64,000 bases of DNA from Oreohelix idahoensis (Eukaryota; Mollusca; Gastropoda; Stylommatophora; Oreohelicidae). A model generated the notes under the pieces. The model searched no databases and was not told where the DNA came from. It worked only from the letters and a program-made list of their open reading frames with translations. Both the position numbers and the translations under genes were made by a program. Below, one piece after another: positions 57,430 through 64,000 of the stretch (positions within the stretch are counted from its first letter, which is position 1; each line of letters starts with the position of its first letter). The DNA lies in contig JAMPIV010019875.1 in assembly GCA_024509875.1 (NCBI GenBank), positions 363,501 through 427,500 of the forward strand. The letters are read 5' to 3'.

Positions 57430-57880
57430 TGTTATGATTAAAACTCATAACATATCTGTCGATATCAAATAAGGCTCGATTGGGGACCATGTTGTTGATG
57501 TACTGTATCCATGGGTTACCCGTAAGTACGTCATTGCCTTTTGGGGCAGAATAGCAGAAGTCTACAGGTCTAAAGTTAGCAGAAGTAAAGGATTCTTCTG
57601 GGCCTTTTCTGTGTGTATTTCAAGGTGGACGGACGCATATATGTCGATCTCCTAGATGTTTTAATTTCTACAGATTCCAAAAGTGTTTCCACATCTAGAT
57701 CGCCCATATACCTCAGAGGGTCGATGCTAGATTATTGTGAAAATGGAATTCTGGTTATGATGCACGTCATAATTAAAATTTATGCAGAGGACCTCAAGCG
57801 ACTACATATATAATAAGCGTGAACTTCGCAACAGATGTAAATAAATCTTATGTGCATGCATTAATTGCTTGAAAAATAAT
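57430..57880 (+). repeat. E8 3' LTR, partial
   Basis: Starts TGTTATGATTAAAAC and follows the 5' LTR closely to about 57805. Thereafter the sequence becomes that of a second 3' UTR copy. Most of the LTR (about 850 bases) is missing. Confidence 0.75.
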
Positions 57881-57889
57881 TAGTATTAA

Positions 57890-59140
57890 TTAGCTTGATG
57901 AGATTCTGTCTTTGACACAAGTCGGTACAACACTCACACTAATTATATAAATGAACGTTATAATTGTTTTCACAATAAGTTCGTAAGTTATGCTATACAT
58001 CAGCGTAACTTTACCTGATTGGACACACAACTTGGTCATTTAAAAAAATAAAATTACACCACAATATACCTTATGGTACAGGTACTCAAGATGTACACAT
58101 GACAATAATCTTTTATCGTATGATGATCCAACGATTCACATTACTAATATGATTGTCTGCCTAACTGCATCTGTTTACGTTGTTTAAACATTTTTATGTG
58201 CTGTAATGTTTTGAATCATTGCTTTTAACTAATGAGTAGTCATTTGGCAACTGAAACTTGACTTGACTGATAGGTGTTACTGGACGGTGTAATGTATGTG
58301 AGTTGATGTATTGCTACCATTATTTTTCCATGGGTTGTTGACACTGAGTCATGTCTACCTCACGTTGGTGTTAAATGGATTTTGTCTTGAGTAGACATTG
58401 GCGATGGCTCATGTACCAGTGTCCACACTGTTAGTGTTAAATTGCCTACCCTGTGGCAAACCTGGGTGCTGTTCTAGTTCTTACCTCCTGTGAAATTTGA
58501 TGTTACCATATTTCACTCTAGTGATTTTGTGCTCACACCACATAAATAATGAAAACTTTGTTTTCATCATTTCAGCCGGGGTGGGGGATGGGGGGAGGTG
58601 GGGGGTGGGTTTGAGGTTATGAGTTGAATTCATAACGATTATGTGTAAAGTATCTTCAGCTCGACAGATCTTTATTTATTATATTTTATTACGGATTTTA
58701 CTTACAATACACTGAAATGACGTCATGCCGAGAAATGGCGGTAGCAGACGCCTAATTTTGAGCAGAAGTAGGGTTTTATCGTATGAAAGGAGAGATGCGG
58801 ATTGTGTTTTATGGAGAGCCGTCGCCTGTGTGTTTGCTCCGGCAGTCTACTGTGTTTTACCTGAATTTTACCATAACTAGGGCACCAATATACTCTTTTG
58901 AGGTGTTCCTAGCTCCTTTGAATGTCAGGAAGTACTTTTCATTATTGTGTCGAATGTATAATATATATTAAACTGGTGAGAATGCAAGGACAGCGTCTCC
59001 ATAGCGGAACGGACTGCGTTACGACTTTATGAAAACTGCATTTTACTGCTGTTGCCATTGGCCCTGAACGTATTATGATGTTTAATGGAGATATGTCGCT
59101 GTACATAAATAAAGTGTATCTGTTTAACGTTGAAGAGGAG
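57890..59140 (+). repeat. Second 3' UTR, G-rich tract and LTR start of an E8-like element
   Basis: 57890-58612 repeats the E8 3' UTR (TTTGACACAAG near 57912; GTGAAATTTGATG followed by CACACCACATAAATAATGAAAAC near 58490-58555). It ends in a long G-rich tract (58578-58612) and an LTR start (GTTATGAGTTGAATTCATAAC). The LTR is diverged from that of E8 and its end is unclear; AATAAAG at 59107 could be its poly(A) signal. Confidence 0.6.
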
Positions 59141-61240
59141 TTTCACTTACCTTGGAATTAACGCTGATACGTGTCTGTTGCCATATCCCTATGTTTGTAT
59201 TTGGCCACGGACATTGTTCTGCATAATATCTATTATTACTGAGGGACTGCCGAATCAGTCCCCAGTTGAGGTGGGAGTTTTTGGATCGCAAATGGCTGCT
59301 GGGTCGACCCAGCCTCAAGAATTGGGTACCAGAGGAACTCTGGGAATGTCAAGGCGGCTGGCGTGATGCTGACCACATTACCCCTAGTGTGCTGTATGGT
59401 CAAGAAAGTATGAGCCTAACCCCATATTCTCAATTTGCCTCAATGACCATTGTAATGGGATCCTTTATACAGAAGTGAGAGAAGAACCAAATATTATTAG
59501 TTGAGTTTTATTTGCCTCTACTCATTCATAAATCAGTGTAACCTTTTTTTTCTGTTGTAATTATATAATGTCGAAATTAGTATGTAAGTTACACTATATC
59601 ATTGTTGATGTAATCGTATGCTAATGTGCATTTGTATTTGTTCTAGGGTGATAACATCACCTACATAGAGACTTGTAGTTGTTCTATGGAGTCAATGTTA
59701 GAGTGTATGTGAAGGTTTTAAATTACGTTTGTATGTTTATGGGCGTACGTATATATCAATGCACGCGTAGCATTGATTTTCTTTAGCGTGGATCAGTAAA
59801 CATGACGCGTGCGTGCTCAGTATGCGGTGTATGAATATTGGCTGTTCATTTTATAACTACAAATTGATGTATGCATTTATCTTGAATTTTATTCATAACT
59901 GAAACTTGATAACAATTAAAAAACCAACCAGAAACACACAAATTACACAAACCAGAACACACAAAAATGCAAGACACTAGAAGTATCACATATTCTTATC
60001 ACAAATGTGCAGTCCATAGGAAAATAATTATGTACCAAACAAATCACTATCACAATCATTTTCATTTACCCTCCTTATTGAGCGTAGTGCACCCATTGTG
60101 GTTGGTCACGTTGCGTACGACTTGCTTAAGGCTGCATCAGTATTATTCTTTCCGTGTCTCTTCAGAGACTGCCAGGACCTACACAGGGGAACACATCAAC
60201 ATGTCAAAGTTAACTTACACGTAGCTGGCGAAATATTCAAATAAAAAATACTCTTCTGTATCTTAATAATGTATTGCCAGGTTATTAGTGTTATCAATAA
60301 TAAAGTCTACTATCATAGTACTGTACTCATTACCCCTCATATTTCTATGGAGAACAATCCTTTGATCAGGCCACAATAAACTCTCGTCGTGCGAGTGCGT
60401 TAAATTTCCTTCCACGCGTTCTTTATACTTTTATTGTTTATTCTGTATTAGTGTGTAAAAGAGTTGTCATAAAAACAGTTACCGGTATCCATAACACTTC
60501 GCTAATTTCAGCTTGAAATGAAACAATTCTTAGATTTCAATTGCAAAAATAAATTTCTTTTAACTCTTAAAGGACGCTGTGGCTTTCACATGTTTGACGC
60601 AAGTAATTTTTGAGTTTTTTGTTTTTACTGGTAAAGTTTGAGTGCTGGATCTTGCCAGCTTTTTAAAGTATGATAATACTATACATAGTTTTAAAATAAA
60701 ACAAATAAGATTTAATAAAATATAACATTAATGCAACAGGAGACAACAAAGAATAGTTTTAAAATACCATCCTTGAAACTGGCCTCTGGTCAAGAATGCC
60801 TTGGGATTAATCGTCCTTTAAGAGTTAATGTAGTTATCCTGCTTTACCATTACAAGGAAGAGATACTCGCCGCGTGTATTATGAATTCAAATTTTACTGG
60901 ATGTTTCTTATCATAATAAAGGCAGATTCATCAATTATGATAACTAGCACCGGTAGGAGGAGCATGGGTTAAAAAAAATAATCTTTGAGGACAGAGTTAG
61001 AGCCAGTTAAATTCGTGAAGGTCTGTTATATAACACCTAATATATTTATCCCACTGATTTAAAAATACTCTTGTTTTGATATTAACTTTAAAACTGTACA
61101 TTTCTCATTAGATGTAGCGAGACGTATGTTAAGGAAAGGAATAATACTGCGTATTCTAAAAAACGACTTGAGCTGTTTATTGTAAAATCTAACGTGCATC
61201 TTTATGAAATGTTAAAATAAGGGCTCTTACAGCAAACAGG
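59141..61240. other. No recognised feature
   Basis: AT-rich sequence with only short open frames and no similarity to other parts of the window that I could see. Confidence 0.4.
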
Positions 61241-61531
61241 ATGATAGAGACATTAAACCTGTCGGATACTGGAGACTCATCCGGAGAGGGTTTGGGTGTA
61301 GACGACCAAGCATTACTAATATACACATGGGTTGTCTATAGCATAACATGTCAAATAATTAACATTTTTGGCATCTTTACAAATATTATCAACATTGTCT
61401 GCTTCACCAGTCAAGGCTTCAAAGAATCAGTCAACATCAGTCTGTTAGGTGTGTATGATACTATTAAATCAAAATCATATATGTGGCTCAGTTGCTGGAC
61501 ACTTTTAATGTTACACCTTTTGAAAAAATAG
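61241..61531 (+). pseudogene. Truncated rhodopsin-type GPCR, N-terminus and first membrane segment
   Basis: A 96-residue open frame from ATG 61241. The N-terminus is acidic and extracellular-like, with an Asn-glycosylation sequon (N6-L-S). A hydrophobic stretch (about residues 28-55, including GIFTNIINIVCF) fits transmembrane helix 1 with its conserved Asn. The following TSQGFKESVNISLLG is the form typical of lineage-expanded orphan or chemosensory GPCRs in gastropods. After that the similarity ends and the frame closes without helices 2-7. It may be one exon, or more likely a gene fragment. Recognition is from motif memory only. Confidence 0.55.
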
Positions 61532-61713
61532 GTCTGATGATAAGATGAAATTGTGTGAAATGAAATATTAAAGTTATTCATGTGTAACTGTGTATTTACT
61601 TACTTAGTTGTTCCTCTTCTGCCTTGTGGTGTACACATCGTATTTTTATGCGAAATTTATTTTATCACTAGACGTACTGATACGAGTAAAAGTGAAGATT
61701 AAAAGCAGGCTAG

Positions 61714-61870
61714 AGCGTCCGATTGACGGAGTGGTTAGAGCGCTGGTCTCTCCGGTAAGTGTGCCGGGTTCGATTCCCCGTATCGCCACGTTTCATTCTA
61801 CCCAAATGTAAATGGGTACCTGACTTTGCACTTGGATTAAGGAAGGAAAAGGCAGCGAGGAAGGTAACTG
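61714..61870 (+). repeat. tRNA-derived SINE, head and start of body
   Basis: An RNA polymerase III type A-box-like AGTGGTTAGAGCGCTGG (61730-61746) and a good B box GGTTCGATTCC (61768-61778) are spaced as in a tRNA, followed by TATCGCCAC. The cloverleaf is imperfect, so it is not a tRNA gene. Downstream, TACCCAAATG and CATTTACATTTGGGTA-type complementarity forms a short hairpin (61799-61818). The 3' end was not found; sequence to about 62090 may belong to it. Confidence 0.7.
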
Positions 61871-63158
61871 GTCACCCCTCACCTCTCAATGCTGAACCTA
61901 GTATAGTAAAGTCTCAAACACTGGACCCCTACGGCAGTATCTGTAAGGGACTACCTTACATTGTGCATGCGTTGTTGACGGTTCCACGCAAAACAAGAAA
62001 TCTTGGAACAAACCTGTCTGAAGGAGATTATGGGTCTTTTAGATTAGGGCTTCGGGTGGAACTTTAACTTAGAAAGGTTGGCTACACCACCTGGAACAAA
62101 CAAATACAGGTATACCTTGCTGTAGCGTAGTCCTGAACCAATATCTAAGGGCAATTAACGAGAGCCTACCTTGCCTACCTATATCGAAATATGTCAACAA
62201 ATGTTTTCGACCAATCGCTGCACGAGCTGTAAACCGGTCTCGGGAACCGTAGGCTTGCAGGATTGCTAGATGGAATCTGTGCAAACGGTAATGTGTATTT
62301 GTGACCTCAGGTCAAAAGATAAGGTATGTCCTTCGGAACAGTGAGCACAGTGAAATAACAGGTATCATAAACTTTCATTAGATACATGGATTTAGTTGTA
62401 GAAGCATGGACACAGGAGTTATGAGTGATTACATGCAGTATAACTTAGAGCGAAGGCTGTTTTCCCCGGTTTCAACTGTGAGTGCAAACGCTACAAGGAA
62501 GGCAGAAAAAGGGTAGCTTGTTTAAATGGTAGCGCCGAATTGGCCGGTTTAGACAAGACCTGGATGGAAGGAATCGGTTGGGAAACACAGGAAGAATAAA
62601 TTATCGGAGTTTTGTCAGATCGACAGATCGGGCAGAAAGTGGTGGTTTTACAGAAATTTTTGTAAACATAAACTGACCCGGCCAGCCAATCGAATCGCTT
62701 GTCTTCCGTTCGCCCGCTACCTGTAATAAAAAGGGGAAACAAATCTGGGAGATTTCTCTTGAACCGCCAGAACCAAATTCGTCAGAGGACAGAATCAGAT
62801 TCTACCCCAGCTCCTTCGCCATTTGCCAGTGAAGCAGACTGCATGGGTTTGTGAATCTGAGATTGTGGGTCAGAGGTATCCTGTCACTCATCTTGTTAGC
62901 AGAGAAGAACATTGGTGTTGTACCTAGCGGTGTAAGATTTGAACAAGCACCCTGTACCTACATCAGTTGGAAGAGTTGGGACCCTCAGTGTTGGGCTTCT
63001 CCATCTTATATTCTGGCTTCAAGGAAAAGGCGGAAGCGAAGAAGTTAAGTCAAATTAGACAAGACTGACTCGTAGAGCATTGGCGTACCACACCCAGTTA
63101 TAGTAGTAGTGATGAAAACAGTGATGATTAAATTAGTCTGGAAGCAACATAGACTTTA
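61871..63158 (+). other. Unassigned region, partly the E9 5' LTR
   Basis: No gene recognised. Because the E9 LTR ends at 63377 and the E5 LTR is 2.1 kb, part of this stretch is probably LTR, but no second copy exists in the window to set the boundary. Confidence 0.35.
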
Positions 63159-63263
63159 GTCAGTGTGACATTCTCAAAAGCTACATAACATAGAAATACT
63201 TTGAACTCAAGTGATCTCAATAACATTGTAGTCAGTGTGACATTTTCAAAAGCTACATAACAA
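63159..63263 (+). repeat. Direct repeat, 33-bp unit with 72-bp period
   Basis: GTCAGTGTGACATT (T/C) TCAAAAGCTACATAACA occurs at 63159 and again at 63231 with one mismatch. It lies about 115 bases before the end of the putative E9 LTR. Confidence 0.85.
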
Positions 63264-63378
63264 AGACATATTGTGAAGTCAAGTTTTAAGACCAGACTCT
63301 TCTCTGGCAACTATCCTAGTATCACCTGATACACCTGGTTGTCTTATTCTTCATAAATTAAGAAACCTCTCGCGACAC

Positions 63379-63397
63379 TGGGACGCTCGTCTGGGAT
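63379..63397 (+). promoter_or_regulatory. E9 primer-binding site, tRNA-Pro-like
   Basis: TGGGACGCTCGTCTGGGAT starts one base after the inferred LTR end and shares GCTCGTCTGGGAT with the E5 site. Confidence 0.6.
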
Positions 63398-63651
63398 TGT
63401 TCCTGTATATTCTGAGCCTGCTGTTACCTTTTAGTGCTGTCAAGTGGGAAATTTTTGATAGTAAATTTTTGGTAGGGCAGGTTAGGAAATAGATTTTGAG
63501 TACCATTGAGTACAAATTAAGGTGTGGTACATGTGACGCGAAATCAGTCATTAATTAATTAATTAAGAAATTAATTTGATTAAGTGACTAATTATATTGG
63601 AAAAAATTTTTGTTTACTTTGTATTGGTTGCAACTAAATTACAACATTGCC

Positions 63652-64000
63652 ATGGCAGATTTAGTAAAGTTCAGTCAGCAACACTGCAAGTGGGGAAAGA
63701 GCTTGGGATGACTGGTGATCCTCTGATCCAGTATGTTACGACTGAATGCGATAAATTCACAGAAAGGGAAGATAAGCAGTTAGCACGGCAAGCGGAAGCT
63801 GAGAAAGTGAATAAGAAACTGCAATTGGAGGCTGAGGAAAGAAGGATTCAAGCAGAGAGAGAGGCTGAGGAAAGAAGGGTTCAAGCAGAGAGAAACCATG
63901 AGCTAAGATTAAAGGAGCTTGAACTTCAGGCAACCGCCAACCACAATGGTAGTAGTTCACCTCATTTGGACAACAGCTCCAGCCAGAGCACCTCAAATGG
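63652..64000 (+). pseudogene. gag: E9 gag N-terminus (coiled coil), cut by window end
   Basis: ATG 63652 starts MADLVKFS. A frame change within the first 20 codons leads to the frame GKELGMTGDPLIQYVTTE, then a charged coiled coil with repeated AEERRIQAERE and AEERRVQAERN units, then LKELELQA and a Ser/Asn-rich stretch at the window edge. The pattern of short N-terminus plus Glu/Arg coiled coil is that of the E5 gag. The rest lies outside the window. Confidence 0.7.

Larger units (their letters stand above)
49549..57880 (+). mobile_element. E8: gypsy-like element, integrase deleted, carrying a nested solo LTR
   Basis: Order: 5' LTR 49549-50843, leader, gag 51364-53606 split by a solo LTR, CCCH motif and protease 53736-54281, then non-coding sequence where integrase and early RT should be, RT palm 55029-55487, tether and RNase H to 56126, 3' UTR, G-rich purine tract, and a partial 3' LTR 57430-57880. 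The RT active site is altered (YIDH). Confidence 0.85.
63300..64000 (+). mobile_element. E9: 5' end of an E5-like LTR retrotransposon, continues past the window
   Basis: The LTR end CGCGACA (63371-63377) parallels the E5 end ACGACA. A primer-binding site (63379-63397), a 254-base leader and a gag start follow. The LTR start was not located. Confidence 0.7.

Noticed and set aside
59124..59480. Possible small gene near 59130-59480
   Set aside because: Overlapping short frames on both strands, no motif, no similarity recognised.
61714..61790. A functional tRNA gene
   Set aside because: The B box is good, but acceptor and anticodon stems do not pair properly, and SINE-like body sequence follows.

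Overview
This is a repeat-dominated window of metazoan nuclear DNA. Low-complexity (TA)n tracts, nested LTR retrotransposons, an RTE-like LINE, a Tc1/mariner transposon, a tRNA-derived SINE head and almost no host coding sequence all point to a eukaryote. The only host-like coding piece is a truncated rhodopsin-type GPCR start at 61241-61531. Its sequence after the first membrane segment (QGFKESVNISLLG) resembles the expanded orphan and chemosensory receptors of gastropod molluscs. My best guess is therefore a mollusc, possibly a gastropod, but the evidence is thin.

Layout, with names used in the entries below. E1 (1-4470, +): 3' part of a gypsy-like element, cut by the window edge. E2 (4471-12494, -): a decayed element with a complete 5' LTR and a 110-bp stub of its 3' LTR. 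LINE (12495-15062, -): EEP endonuclease plus reverse transcriptase, cut by E2 and split by a 580-bp solo LTR. 15063-17829: mostly unassigned, with a long (TA)n. E3 (about 17830-21915, +): E2-like, ending abruptly inside the RT. 21916-25180: unassigned. 25180-25745: LTR-end/leader fragment like that of E8. Tc1 (25856-27379, +), sitting against a (TA)n. E5 (27480-36909, +): LTR-gag-PR-INT-RT-RH-LTR with nearly identical LTRs. E6 (36910-47018, -): the most complete polyprotein, with a 99-bp tandem array in its leader. E7 (47019-49250, +): decayed coiled-coil, RRM-like and RNase H pieces. E8 (49549-about 57880, +): INT-deleted element with a 1411-bp solo LTR in its gag, followed by a second 3'UTR/LTR module (57890-59140). 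59141-61240: nothing recognised. Then the GPCR fragment, the SINE head, and the 5' end of E9 (+), which runs off the right edge.

The unifying biology is a set of Ty3/gypsy-like retrotransposons in which integrase lies before reverse transcriptase (Gag-PR-INT-RT-RH). This is the Ty1/copia order, known among gypsy elements from the Gmr1 group. Every copy here that retains both domains has this order: E1, E2, E3, E5 and E6. Four of the elements (E2, E3, E6, E8) also carry an identically spaced C-x2-C-x13-C-x-H motif between nucleocapsid and protease, which I cannot assign to a known domain. Several copies have young-looking LTRs but catalytically altered enzymes, which fits copying in trans. Two pairs of elements (E1/E2 and E5/E6) meet head to head at truncated 3' LTRs.
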